A DNA stretch of 64,000 nucleotides. It comes from Pseudooceanicola spongiae (GTDB taxonomy: Bacteria > Pseudomonadota > Alphaproteobacteria > Rhodobacterales > Rhodobacteraceae). Location: assembly GCF_014899185.1 (NCBI RefSeq), contig NZ_CP045201.1, positions 1,658,501-1,722,500 on the forward strand, written 5' to 3'. The notes under the pieces are model-generated. The model made no database searches. It was not told where the DNA came from and saw only the letters and a list, made by a program, of their open reading frames with translations. Positions 17,677 to 26,543 of this stretch are shown piece by piece; position 1 is the stretch's first letter; every line of letters begins with the position of its first letter. The position numbers and the translations under genes were made by a program.

Positions 17677-18357
17677 ATGCTGCCTTGGATCGAACTGGCC
17701 ACTGCGGTTGCACCGCAGGGCGACCGGCTGCACCTGTTCCGGCGTGGCGATGAATACTCGATCCGGCTCGAAGGCGGCAACGAGCTGATGAACAGCCGCC
17801 TCGGCGGATCTGAGGAGGCGCTGGCCACCTTTGCTCTGGAACGGCTGAGCGCGCGGCCCGCCCCCCGGGTGCTGATTGGTGGCCTCGGCATGGGTTTCAC
17901 CCTGCGCGCCACGCAAGCCGTTGCGCCCAAGGACGCCAAGCTGGTCGTGTCCGAAATCGTCCCCGAGCTGATCGGCTGGGCGCACGGGCATATGGCAACA
18001 GTCTTTGCAGACTGCCTGTCGGACCCGCGTGTCGAGGTGCGCACGGGCGATGTCGGGGCCGAAATTCGCGCCTCCGAAGGGGCGTTTGATGCGATCCTGC
18101 TGGACGTCGACAACGGGCCCGACGGCCTGACACGCACTGACAACGATGCGCTCTATTCCAACACCGGCCTGAAAAACGCCCGCCGCGCGCTGAGCATCGG
18201 TGGCGTTCTCTCGGTCTGGTCGGCAGAGCCGGATGACAGCTTTGCAAGGCGGTTGCAGCGCTGCGGGTTCGACGTCTTGGAACATAGCGTGCGCGCAGGG
18301 CGCTCCAAACGCGGTCCCAAGCACACGATCTGGACGGCGGTGCGCGCCAGCAAATAG
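17677..18357 (+). CDS. Spermidine-synthase-fold protein, likely SAM-dependent transferase
   Basis: A 226-residue Rossmann-fold protein similar to the C-terminal domain of spermidine synthase. Motif I reads VLIGGLGMGFTLRATQ, then an acidic strand end (LVVSEIVPEL), DAILLDVDNGPDG, and LKNARRALSIGGVLSVWS. True aminopropyltransferases have GGGDGG in motif I. Here the aspartate is absent (GGLGMG), and the gate-loop aspartate pattern is altered. Methyl transfer or another SAM-linked reaction is therefore at least as likely as polyamine synthesis. It follows the cysteine-site protein after 71 bases with its own aggag site, and probably belongs to the same transcript. Confidence 0.78.
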   Translation: MLPWIELATAVAPQGDRLHLFRRGDEYSIRLEGGNELMNSRLGGSEEALATFALERLSARPAPRVLIGGLGMGFTLRATQAVAPKDAKLVVSEIVPELIGWAHGHMATVFADCLSDPRVEVRTGDVGAEIRASEGAFDAILLDVDNGPDGLTRTDNDALYSNTGLKNARRALSIGGVLSVWSAEPDDSFARRLQRCGFDVLEHSVRAGRSKRGPKHTIWTAVRASK

Positions 18358-18366
18358 GCGCCGGCG

Positions 18367-18606
18367 TTACCCCGGCAGAGTGTCATTCAGCCAGACCACG
18401 GTGTCCCGGGCCGCACTGAGAGCATCCTCTGCCGTGGCAAACTCTGTCGCGCCATGGTGGCCGATGCTGTACCAGCCGCGCCCGTCTTCGGGATCGCGGC
18501 GAAACTCGTCGAACCCGTAAGTGCCGTCAGGCCGTAGGAAAATATCAACGCAGATGGTCTCACCATCCAGATTGACCGACCGGATCACCTTGTTGATATG
18601 CGCCAT
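18367..18606 (-). CDS. Conserved-looking small hypothetical protein
   Basis: A 79-residue soluble protein (MAHINKVIRSVNLDGETIC...). The ATG at 18606 fits. A longer in-frame extension to 19044 lies antisense to kdpF and kdpB and is rejected. It contains a mixed strand/helix pattern with YGFDEFRRDPEDGRGWYSIG and ends in a short amphipathic helix (AEDALSAARDTVVWLND). I do not recognise its function. It is convergent with the SAM-fold gene (9-base gap) and divergent from kdpF, whose control region lies between them. Confidence 0.75.
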   Translation of the reverse strand: MAHINKVIRSVNLDGETICVDIFLRPDGTYGFDEFRRDPEDGRGWYSIGHHGATEFATAEDALSAARDTVVWLNDTLPG

Positions 18607-18664
18607 GGAGCCCTGCCTGTCCGAACGGATTGTGTCGCCGCACCCTAGCAGGGTCGCGCCAGAC

Positions 18665-18682
18665 TTTATGCATTCTTTACGC
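18665..18682 (+). promoter_or_regulatory. Probable KdpE-binding site upstream of kdpFBACDE
   Basis: The 18 bases tttatgcattctttacgc match the core of the E. coli KdpE site (tttatactttttttacac, as I remember it) at 14 of 18 positions. They lie 95 bases before the kdpF start, in the expected place for an activator. This is an unusual T-rich patch in GC-rich DNA. KdpE itself is encoded at the end of the operon. Confidence 0.72.
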
Positions 18683-18777
18683 TCTGCCCCGCGGTTCCAC
18701 CGCGCGCCTTTATGCGGTTCACTGGCAAACAGCCTGTGACCGGTCCCCTTGGGGATCTTTAGCACAAGGCATTTGCC

Positions 18778-18867
18778 ATGACCTTCGATCTTGTTCTCGG
18801 TGCCATCGTGGCCGCCGGGCTTGCCGTCTACCTGCTGGCCGTTCTGGCCCGCCCGGAACGGTTCTGA
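18778..18867 (+). CDS. kdpF: Potassium-transporting ATPase small subunit KdpF
   Basis: A 29-residue single-helix membrane peptide: [20 protein letters not shown] followed by AVLARPERF. The sequence begins as a hydrophobic helix and ends with the RPERF tail typical of KdpF. It stabilises the KdpABC complex in the inner membrane. It is too short for most gene finders. The stop lies 10 bases before kdpB, whose ribosome site (gaggaggcgg) overlaps the end of kdpF. Confidence 0.93.
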   Translation: MTFDLVLGAIVAAGLAVYLLAVLARPERF

Positions 18868-18877
18868 GGAGGCGGAG

Positions 18878-20902
18878 ATGAGCGAGACCTCCTCAAAATC
18901 CCTGTTCACCCCGGCGCTGCTGGTGCCTGCTTGCCGAGATGCTGTACGCAAGCTGGACCCGCGGCAATTGTACCGCAACCCGGTGATGTTCACGACCGCC
19001 GTTGTGGCGTTGCTGGCCACGGTTCTGGCGCTCCACTCGGCCATGACCGGCGCGGGCGATGTCGGCTTTCAGGCGCAGCTGGTGTTCTGGCTGTGGCTGA
19101 CGGTGCTGTTCGGCAACTTTGCCGAGGCGCTGGCCGAGGGGCGTGGCAAGGCCCAGGCTGCGGCCCTGCGCTCCACCAAGGCCGAGCTGATGGGCAAGAA
19201 GCTCAGCGGTGCCAGCCATGAGATCGTCGCCGCCAGTACCCTGCGCGCAGGCGATCTGGTGCTGGTCGAGATGGGCGACCTGATCCCGGCCGACGGCGAG
19301 GTGGTGCAGGGTGTCGCCTCGGTCAACGAGGCCGCGATCACGGGCGAAAGTGCTCCGGTCATTCGCGAGGCGGGTGGCGACAGATCCGCCGTGACCGCCG
19401 GCACGCGGGTGATTTCCGACCAGATCACCGTCAGGGTGACGGTGGAGCCGGGTCAGGGCTTTCTCGACCGGATGATCGCTTTGGTTGAGGGCGCGGCGCG
19501 CGCCAAGACCCCGAACGAGGTGGCGCTGACCATTCTGCTGACCGGGCTGACGCTGATCTTCCTGATAGCGGTTGGCACCCTGCCCGCCTTTACCGCCTAT
19601 GCCGGGCAGTCGATCCCGGTGCCGGTGCTGGTGGCGCTGTTCGTGGCGCTGATCCCGACGACGATCTCGGCTCTGCTGTCGGCCATCGGCATCGCGGGCA
19701 TGGACCGTCTGGTGCGTTTCAACGTGCTGGCCAAGTCGGGCCGCGCTGTTGAAGCGGCGGGCGATATCGACGTGCTGCTGCTTGACAAGACCGGCACCAT
19801 CACGCTGGGCGACCGTCAGGCGAGCGAATTCGTCGCCCTGCCCGGTGTGGCGCAGGGCGATCTGGTCGAGGCCGCAATGCTGGCGAGCCTTGCCGATGAG
19901 ACTCCCGAGGGCCGCTCCATCGTCGCCCTTGCCCGCGCGCAAGGCATGGAGGCGACCGCCCCGACTGACGCAGAGGTGGTGCAGTTCACCGCCCAGACCC
20001 GCGTGTCGGGGATCGACGCCGATGGCCGCTCGATCCGCAAGGGAGCGGTCGATGCGCTGCTGAAACTGCACGACTTTGACGCCCGCGCCACGCAGGCCCT
20101 GCGCAGCGTGACCGACCGGATTGCCCGTGAGGGCGGCACGCCACTGGCGGTCAGTGACGGCACACGCCTGCTGGGGGCGATCCACCTCAAGGACATCATC
20201 AAGGCCGGGATCAAGGAGCGCTTTGCCGAGCTGCGCCACATGGGCATCCGCACGGTGATGATCACCGGCGACAACCCCCTGACGGCCGCAGCAATCGCCG
20301 CTGAATCCGGGGTCGATGACTTCCTCGCCGAGGCCACGCCCGAAGACAAGCTGGAGCTGATCCGCAAGGAGCAATCCGGGGGACGCCTTGTCGCGATGTG
20401 CGGCGATGGCACCAACGACGCGCCTGCCCTTGCGCAATCGGATGTCGGCGTGGCGATGAACACCGGCACGCAGGCCGCGCGCGAGGCGGGCAATATGGTC
20501 GACCTCGACAACAACCCGACCAAGCTGATCGAGATCGTCGGTCTGGGCAAGCAGCTGCTGATGACGCGCGGCGCGCTGACCACCTTCAGCATCGCCAATG
20601 ACGTGGCCAAGTACTTTGCCATCCTGCCCGCGATCTTTGTCGCGCTCTATCCCGGTCTCGGCGCGTTGAACGTGATGGGCCTGAACAGCCCCCAAAGCGC
20701 GATCCTGTCGGCGGTGATCTTCAACGCGCTGATCATTCCGTTCCTGGTGCCGCTGGCCCTGCGCGGCGTGCCCTACAAACCCCGCAGCGCCGCACGGCAG
20801 CTGATCGGCAACCTCACCCTCTATGGCGTGGGCGGCCTGATCGTTCCCTTCGTCGGCATCAAGGTGATCGACCTTGCCGTCGGCGCCCTCGGTCTGGCCT
20901 GA
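18878..20902 (+). CDS. kdpB: Potassium-transporting P-type ATPase catalytic subunit KdpB
   Basis: A 674-residue P-type ATPase that hydrolyses ATP to drive potassium uptake through KdpA. The ATG at 18878 is chosen. It follows gaggaggcgg and gives the normal N-terminus. Features are the actuator loop [13 protein letters not shown], membrane motif [19 protein letters not shown], phosphorylated Asp303 in [12 protein letters not shown], nucleotide-binding [11 protein letters not shown], and hinge [26 protein letters not shown]. The TGES serine whose phosphorylation inhibits the E. coli enzyme is conserved. It is unusual that kdpB precedes kdpA. In the standard order kdpA directly follows kdpF. Confidence 0.98.
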   Translation: MSETSSKSLFTPALLVPACRDAVRKLDPRQLYRNPVMFTTAVVALLATVLALHSAMTGAGDVGFQAQLVFWLWLTVLFGNFAEALAEGRGKAQAAALRSTKAELMGKKLSGASHEIVAASTLRAGDLVLVEMGDLIPADGEVVQGVASVNEAAITGESAPVIREAGGDRSAVTAGTRVISDQITVRVTVEPGQGFLDRMIALVEGAARAKTPNEVALTILLTGLTLIFLIAVGTLPAFTAYAGQSIPVPVLVALFVALIPTTISALLSAIGIAGMDRLVRFNVLAKSGRAVEAAGDIDVLLLDKTGTITLGDRQASEFVALPGVAQGDLVEAAMLASLADETPEGRSIVALARAQGMEATAPTDAEVVQFTAQTRVSGIDADGRSIRKGAVDALLKLHDFDARATQALRSVTDRIAREGGTPLAVSDGTRLLGAIHLKDIIKAGIKERFAELRHMGIRTVMITGDNPLTAAAIAAESGVDDFLAEATPEDKLELIRKEQSGGRLVAMCGDGTNDAPALAQSDVGVAMNTGTQAAREAGNMVDLDNNPTKLIEIVGLGKQLLMTRGALTTFSIANDVAKYFAILPAIFVALYPGLGALNVMGLNSPQSAILSAVIFNALIIPFLVPLALRGVPYKPRSAARQLIGNLTLYGVGGLIVPFVGIKVIDLAVGALGLA

Positions 20903-20967
20903 CCCGCTGATCCCCATTGCCGCCGCTCAGGCGCGCGGCTGATCCTATCCCCCTGAGGAGGTCCGAA

Positions 20968-22638
20968 ATGGACGCACTCTTTCTCGTCACACTCGTCGTT
21001 GGCACAACGGCACTGCTGTCATGGCCACTGGGCCAGTACATGGCCTGGGCGATGGACCCGGCCGAGGGTCGCGGCCCCACGGCGCTTTTCACCCGTATTT
21101 CTGGCGCGCGCGGCACTCAGGGTTGGCGCGGTTATGTGACCTCGCTGCTGGTGTTCAACCTTTTGATGTTCGCCGTCTGCTTTGCCCTTCTGGCCTTGCA
21201 GCAGGTCCTGCCGCTGAACCCCGATGCGAAAGGCGCGCTGAGCGCCGATCTGGTGTTCAACACCACCGCCTCCTTCACCACCAACACCAACCTGCAGCAC
21301 TATTCGGGTGAAGTCTCGATGAGCTACCTGTCGCAACTGGCGGCGCTGATGTGGTTGCAGTTCGTCTCGGCGGCGACGGGGATCGCGGCGCTGACGGCAT
21401 TGGCCCGGGGGATCGCGGGGCGTGGCAACATGGGGCATTTCCTGATCGATGTGCAGCGGGCAACTGTCCTGGTGTTGCTGCCGCTGGCGCTGATCGTGGG
21501 TCTCTACATGGCGCTGATGGGCGTGCCGATGACCCTGCAGGGCGCGGCAAAGGCACTCACGCTGGAGGGCGCGAGCCAGACCATCGCGCGCGGCCCGGTC
21601 GCGGCGTTTCTGGCGATCAAGCAGCTGGGCACCAATGGCGGTGGGTTCTTCGGCCCGAACGCGACACATCCGCTGGAAAATCCCAGCTTCTGGACCAACC
21701 TTGTGTCGATGATCGCGATCATCCTGATCCCCATGGCCTGCGTCTGGATGTTCGGCCGCATCATCGGGCGGCCCCGCCACGCGGCAGTAATTTTTTCCGT
21801 CATGGTGCTGTTTCTGATCGCCAAGATCGCCGGGTCGGTCTGGTTTGAAAGTGTGCCGACCTTCGCCCTGCGCGATCTTCCGGTTGCGCAGACCATCGGC
21901 AACCTTGAGGGCAAGGAGTTGCGTCTGGGCGCCACAACAGGCCCGCTCTGGGCGGTGCTGACCTCGTCGACTTCGAACGGATCTGTGGGCGCGATGCATG
22001 ACAGCCTCAACCCGCTGACCGGGCTGATGCCGATGATCAGGATGTGGTTGAACGCGACCTTCGGCGGTGTTGGCGTCGGCATGATCAACATGTTCGTCTA
22101 TATCATCGTCGCGGTATTTGTCGCGGGGATGATGGTCGGGCGCACGCCGGAATATCTCGGCCACCGGGTCGAGGCGCGCGAGGTCAAGCTGGCCGTGATG
22201 GTGCTCTTCTTCCACTCGCTGCTGATCCTTGGCGGCACGGCGCTGTTCGCGGCCACCAGCTGGGGTCAAGGCAGTACGCTGAACCCCGGCGCGCATGGGT
22301 TTTCCGAGATCCTGTACGAGTTCTCCTCGGCCAGCGCCAACAATGGCTCGGGCTTCGAGGGGCTGGGCGACAATACCGTGGCCTGGAACATCGCCACCGG
22401 CCTCGTGATGCTGCTGGGCCGCTATGTGCCGATCATCCTGCCGCTGGCCATCGTCGGTTCGTTCATGGCCAAGCGCCGCGCGGCGCAAAGCGCCGGGACG
22501 CTGGGGGTCGAGGACGCGACATTTGGCACCATGCTGGTGATCACCGTCGTGATCTTCGGTGCGCTGACCTTCCTGCCTGCCGCCGCCCTCGGCCCGCTTG
22601 CCGATCACTTTTCCCAGGTGCGCCGAGCGCCATTCTGA
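20968..22638 (+). CDS. kdpA: Potassium-transporting ATPase channel-like subunit KdpA
   Basis: A 556-residue membrane protein of the K+ channel superfamily (about ten helices) that selects and conducts potassium. The start at ATG 20968 follows ctgaggaggtccg. A frame beginning at 20917 adds 17 non-membrane residues and is rejected. Four selectivity-filter-like segments are visible: NTTASFTTNTNLQHYSG, GTNGGGFFGPNATHP, TSSTSNGSVGAMHDS and FSSASANNGSGFEG. Length and all four filters are complete, so the subunit should work. It lies 65 bases after kdpB and 12 bases before kdpC. Confidence 0.98.
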   Translation: MDALFLVTLVVGTTALLSWPLGQYMAWAMDPAEGRGPTALFTRISGARGTQGWRGYVTSLLVFNLLMFAVCFALLALQQVLPLNPDAKGALSADLVFNTTASFTTNTNLQHYSGEVSMSYLSQLAALMWLQFVSAATGIAALTALARGIAGRGNMGHFLIDVQRATVLVLLPLALIVGLYMALMGVPMTLQGAAKALTLEGASQTIARGPVAAFLAIKQLGTNGGGFFGPNATHPLENPSFWTNLVSMIAIILIPMACVWMFGRIIGRPRHAAVIFSVMVLFLIAKIAGSVWFESVPTFALRDLPVAQTIGNLEGKELRLGATTGPLWAVLTSSTSNGSVGAMHDSLNPLTGLMPMIRMWLNATFGGVGVGMINMFVYIIVAVFVAGMMVGRTPEYLGHRVEAREVKLAVMVLFFHSLLILGGTALFAATSWGQGSTLNPGAHGFSEILYEFSSASANNGSGFEGLGDNTVAWNIATGLVMLLGRYVPIILPLAIVGSFMAKRRAAQSAGTLGVEDATFGTMLVITVVIFGALTFLPAAALGPLADHFSQVRRAPF

Positions 22639-22650
22639 AGGATAACGAAC

Positions 22651-23199
22651 ATGAACATTCTTGTTTCCTCTCTGCGTGTGGTGGTAGCCTCGATGGGTCT
22701 GTGTGTCGTCGGATATACCGGGGTGATCCTGGGGGTAGCGCAGGCTGTGACGCCTGCGACCGCTGATGGCTCGCTGGTGGCCGATGCCTCGGGTCAGGTG
22801 GTCGGCAGCCGTCTGGTGGCGCAGGGTTTCAGTGATCCGCGCTATGTCTGGCCCCGCCCCTCGGCGGTGAACTATGACGCAGCGGCGGCGGGTGGGTCCA
22901 ACCTGTCGCCGGCAAACCCCGAAATCGCCACGCGAGCCAAGGCGATCATCGCAGCCTATGGCGTCGACGCTCCGATCCCCGCAGATCTGGTCACCGCTTC
23001 CGGCGCGGGCCTCGATCCGCATATCTCGCTGGCGGGGGCGCTGTTTCAGGTGCCCCGCGTTGCCAAGGCCCGTGGGATGGATGAGGACTCTGTGCGAGGC
23101 CTGATCACCCGTCTCGCCTTTGCCCCCGGCGGCCCGTTGACCCAGGACCGGATCGTCAACGTGCTGGAACTGAACCTGGCGCTGGATGCGGGGGCCTGA
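22651..23199 (+). CDS. kdpC: Potassium-transporting ATPase subunit KdpC
   Basis: A 182-residue subunit with one N-terminal membrane helix (SMGLCVVGYTGVILGVAQAV) and a periplasmic domain. Family marks are DASGQVVGSRLVAQGFSDPRYVWPRPSAV, YDAAAAGGSNLSPANP and LVTASGAGLDPHISL. It clamps KdpA and KdpB together and raises ATP affinity. The stop codon is directly followed by the kdpD start. Confidence 0.97.
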   Translation: MNILVSSLRVVVASMGLCVVGYTGVILGVAQAVTPATADGSLVADASGQVVGSRLVAQGFSDPRYVWPRPSAVNYDAAAAGGSNLSPANPEIATRAKAIIAAYGVDAPIPADLVTASGAGLDPHISLAGALFQVPRVAKARGMDEDSVRGLITRLAFAPGGPLTQDRIVNVLELNLALDAGA

Positions 23200-25860
23200 A
23201 TGAGCGACGCCGATCCCCGCCCCTCTCCTGATGCCTTGCTACGCGAGGCTGCCCGCGAATCCCGCGGTGCCCTGAAGATCTTTCTCGGGGCCGCGCCGGG
23301 GGTCGGGAAGACCTACGAGATGCTCTCGAAAGGGGCGGAGAAGCTGGCCGCGGGGGTGGATGTCGTCATTGGCGTCGTCGAAACCCATGGCCGCGCGGAA
23401 ACCGAAGCGCTGCTGGCACCGTTGGAGCTGATCCCGCGCCGCAGTGTCCCCTATCGCGGCCAGCACCTGACAGAGATGGACCTCGACGCGATCCTAGGGC
23501 GTGCCCCCGCGCTGGTGCTGGTGGATGAGCTCGCCCATACCAACAGTGCCGGATCGCGCCACCCCAAACGCTGGCAGGACATCGACGAGTTGCGCGACGC
23601 CGGGATCGATGTCTGGACCACGGTCAACATCCAGCATCTGGAAAGCCTCAACGATGTCGTCGGCGGGTTCACTCAGGTAAGGGTGCGCGAAACCGTGCCG
23701 GATCGGGTGTTCGAGGACGCCGATATCGAGGTCATCGACCTGTCCCCCGACGACCTGATCACCCGCCTGAAAGAGGGCAAGATCTATCTGCCGCAAGAAG
23801 CAGGGAGGGCACTGGAGAACTTCTTCACCAAGACCAAGCTCTCGGCCCTGCGCGAACTTGCGCTGCGGCGGGCGGCGCAGGCGGTCGATCAGCAGATGCT
23901 GGACCAGCTGCGCGCCAGTGGTGTCACGGGCACCTGGGCGGCAGGCGAGCGTGTGCTGGTCGCCGTCAGCGAGGAGCCGGGGTCTGCGGCCATCGTGCGC
24001 GCCGCAAAACGGCTGGCCGACGCCCTGCGCGCGCCCTGGACGGCGGTGCATGTCGAAACCCCGCGGGAGGGCGGCTTCAGTGAAGGACAGCGCCGCCGCG
24101 TCGGGCGCAACCTGGCGTTGGCGGCGGAACTGGGGGCGACGCTGGTCAGTGTGCCCGGCAGCACCGTCTCCGAGGTGCTGATCGAGCAGGTCGCAGAGAT
24201 GCGCGCCACACAACTGGTGATCGGCAAGAGCAATCGCAGCCGCTGGTTTCAGCTCTGGCATGGGTCTGTGGTGAACGACCTGCTGAAATCCGGGCGCGAC
24301 GTCGCGATCCACGTCATCCCGATGCCTGCGCGCGGGCGCGCCGTGCGCCCGGTCAAATCGCTTCCGGACGACCTGGCCTTTGGGCTTCTCGGGGCGGCCT
24401 CACTGGTTGGGATCACGGCCTTTCTCGGCAAGATCACCGAGGCATGGTTCGGCTATCAGGGGATCGACCTGCTGTTTCTGGTGCCGGTCATGGTCTCGGC
24501 ATTGCTGTTCGGGCGCTGGCCCAGCATCGTCTCGGCGCTGATGGCGGGGACGCTCTACAACTTTCTGTTCCTGCCCCCGGTGCTGACCTTCAACATCTAC
24601 GATCCGCGCAACGTCGTGACCGTGTTCATCCTGATCGCCGTCGGTCTGGTGACCAGCCAGCTGGCGGTACGTCTGCGTGTCGCCGCCCGGATGAGTGCCA
24701 AGAGCGCGCGCGAAAACGCGGCCCTTGCCCGGTTTGCCGCCCGCCTCGGCGCCCTCTCGGATGCAGAGGCCACGGGCCGCACGGTCTGCGAGGAGGTCGC
24801 AGGCTTGCTGTCGGTCGAGGCGATGATGCTGGCGCGTGGCCCGGATGGCGTGATCATCACCGCCAGCGAACCCGCCGCACTGACGCTGAACTTTACCGAC
24901 AGGGCCGCCGCAAAATGGGCGCTCGACAAGGGCGAGGCAACGGGCGTCGGCACCAATACCCTGACCGCCAGCGCCTGGCAGTTCCGCCCGCTGCGCACGG
25001 GCCTTGGCGTGCTGGGGGTGCTGGCGTTGCGCCGCCCCGATGGTTCGAAGCCGATCCCTGCCGACCAGGCCAGCCTCGCCGCCAGTCTGGTCGATCAGGC
25101 GGCGCTGGCCCATGAGCGGCTGAAGCTGGAAAACGACATGAGCGATCTGCGCGCCACCCGCGAACGCGACAGCCTGCGCGCGGCCTTGCTTGCCTCGCTC
25201 AGCCACGATCTTCGCACCCCGCTGACGGGCGTGATCGCGGCCGCCGAGGCGCTGGAGCCGGGCAATGATCCAGACGGCGCGCTGGTGCGCGCAATCCGGA
25301 CCGAGGCGCGCCGGCTCAACAGTTTTCTCGGCGATTTGCTGGATGTCACGCGGATCGAGGAGGGCGCGGTGCGCGTCAACCTGCAACCCATTGATCTGAC
25401 CGACGTGGTGCGCGGCACGCTGCACGATCTGCGCGGCCTGTTGCAGGACCGTAAGGTGATTGTCGATGTCGATGCCAACCTGCCCCTGCTGCGCGCCGAC
25501 CCGGTTCTGTTGCAGCATGCGCTGCTGAACCTTGTCGACAATGCCAACAAGTACTCAGCCCCCGACCAGCCGATCGAGATCTTCGCCAAGCGCCGACTTG
25601 GCTGGATGGCGCTGAGTGTGCGCGACCATGGCGCGGGCCTGCCAGAGGGCGCCGAGAAGATCGTCTTTGAGCGGTTTTTTCGCGGCATGGGGTCGGATCG
25701 CACGGGGGGCGCCGGCCTCGGCCTTGCCATCGTCAAGGGTTTCGCCGATGCCATGGGGCTTGAGGTCCGCGCGTCGAATGCAGGCGGCGGTGGTGCACGG
25801 TTCACCATCGCCTTCCCGCCCGGCGCCATTGTCGCGGATGTGGAAGGGGACGCCATATGA
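23200..25860 (+). CDS. kdpD: Potassium sensor histidine kinase KdpD
   Basis: An 886-residue sensor of low potassium or osmotic stress. The N-terminal KdpD domain has a Walker A-like GAAPGVGKTYEML and Walker B-like LVLVDELAHTN. A universal-stress-like domain follows, then four close membrane helices (about residues 390-495) with LLFLVPVMVSALLFGR and FNFLFLPP-like segments. A GAF-type region comes next, then the H-box with His669 (SLSHDLRTPLTGVIA), N-box (LLNLVDNANKYS) and G-box (GLGLAIVKGF). Full length matches E. coli KdpD. It is cotranscribed with kdpFBAC, and its stop overlaps the kdpE start by 4 bases. Confidence 0.97.
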   Translation: MSDADPRPSPDALLREAARESRGALKIFLGAAPGVGKTYEMLSKGAEKLAAGVDVVIGVVETHGRAETEALLAPLELIPRRSVPYRGQHLTEMDLDAILGRAPALVLVDELAHTNSAGSRHPKRWQDIDELRDAGIDVWTTVNIQHLESLNDVVGGFTQVRVRETVPDRVFEDADIEVIDLSPDDLITRLKEGKIYLPQEAGRALENFFTKTKLSALRELALRRAAQAVDQQMLDQLRASGVTGTWAAGERVLVAVSEEPGSAAIVRAAKRLADALRAPWTAVHVETPREGGFSEGQRRRVGRNLALAAELGATLVSVPGSTVSEVLIEQVAEMRATQLVIGKSNRSRWFQLWHGSVVNDLLKSGRDVAIHVIPMPARGRAVRPVKSLPDDLAFGLLGAASLVGITAFLGKITEAWFGYQGIDLLFLVPVMVSALLFGRWPSIVSALMAGTLYNFLFLPPVLTFNIYDPRNVVTVFILIAVGLVTSQLAVRLRVAARMSAKSARENAALARFAARLGALSDAEATGRTVCEEVAGLLSVEAMMLARGPDGVIITASEPAALTLNFTDRAAAKWALDKGEATGVGTNTLTASAWQFRPLRTGLGVLGVLALRRPDGSKPIPADQASLAASLVDQAALAHERLKLENDMSDLRATRERDSLRAALLASLSHDLRTPLTGVIAAAEALEPGNDPDGALVRAIRTEARRLNSFLGDLLDVTRIEEGAVRVNLQPIDLTDVVRGTLHDLRGLLQDRKVIVDVDANLPLLRADPVLLQHALLNLVDNANKYSAPDQPIEIFAKRRLGWMALSVRDHGAGLPEGAEKIVFERFFRGMGSDRTGGAGLGLAIVKGFADAMGLEVRASNAGGGGARFTIAFPPGAIVADVEGDAI

Positions 25861-26543
25861 CACGCACCAAGCCCAGAATTCTGGTGGTCGAGGATGAGCT
25901 TGCCATCCGCCGTCTGGTGCAGGCCGCGCTGACCCGGGGCGGCTATGATTCAGACATCGCCGAGACCGGCGCGGCTGGCCTGCGAAAGGCCGCGGGCTGT
26001 GATCTGGCGCTGCTGGATCTGGGGCTTCCGGATCGCGACGGGCTGGAGCTGATCGGCCCTTTGCGCGATGCAGGCCTCTCGGTGATCATCCTGACCGCGC
26101 GCGAACAGACGGAGGAAAAGGTCGCTGCGCTGGACCTTGGCGCCGATGACTATGTCACCAAACCCTTTGATACAGATGAGCTTTTGGCGCGCGTGCGTTC
26201 CTGTCTGAGGCGGCGCGCTGCGCAAAGCGGCGTGTCGGGCAAGATTGCCACGGGCGCATTGCGAATTGATCTCGACGCGCATAGCGTCACCCGGGATGGC
26301 GTGCCGGTGAAACTGACACCGAAGGAGTTCGCTCTGCTGGAACTGCTGGCGGGCAATGCGGGCAAGGTACTGACCCATGCGCATCTGCTGGGCACCGTCT
26401 GGGGCCCGGCGCATGTCGAGAGCGTCGAGTATCTGCGCGTGGCCATTCGCAGCCTGCGGGCAAAATTGGAAAAGGACCCCGGAGACCCGCGCTTGCTGAT
26501 CAACGAACCCGGGGTCGGCTACAGGCTGGTCGATCAGGAGTGA
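25857..26543 (+). CDS. kdpE: Response regulator KdpE
   Basis: A 228-residue OmpR-family activator of the kdp operon. The receiver has E-D at the start (ILVVEDELAIRRLV), phospho-acceptor Asp54 in LALLDLGLPDRDGLELI and lysine in YVTKPFD. The winged helix includes KLTPKEFALLELL and the KdpE-typical TVWGPAHVESVEYLRV, ending INEPGVGYRLVDQE. Its likely target is the T-rich site at 18665-18682 upstream of kdpF. Confidence 0.97.
   Translation: MTRTKPRILVVEDELAIRRLVQAALTRGGYDSDIAETGAAGLRKAAGCDLALLDLGLPDRDGLELIGPLRDAGLSVIILTAREQTEEKVAALDLGADDYVTKPFDTDELLARVRSCLRRRAAQSGVSGKIATGALRIDLDAHSVTRDGVPVKLTPKEFALLELLAGNAGKVLTHAHLLGTVWGPAHVESVEYLRVAIRSLRAKLEKDPGDPRLLINEPGVGYRLVDQE

Noticed and set aside
18893-20917. 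674-codon open frame on the minus strand
   Set aside because: Fully antisense to kdpB. Its translation is rich in His, Arg and Gln with no domain, as expected opposite a GC-rich gene.
21019-23022. 667-codon open frame on the minus strand
   Set aside because: Antisense to kdpA and kdpC, low-complexity translation, no ribosome site or motif.
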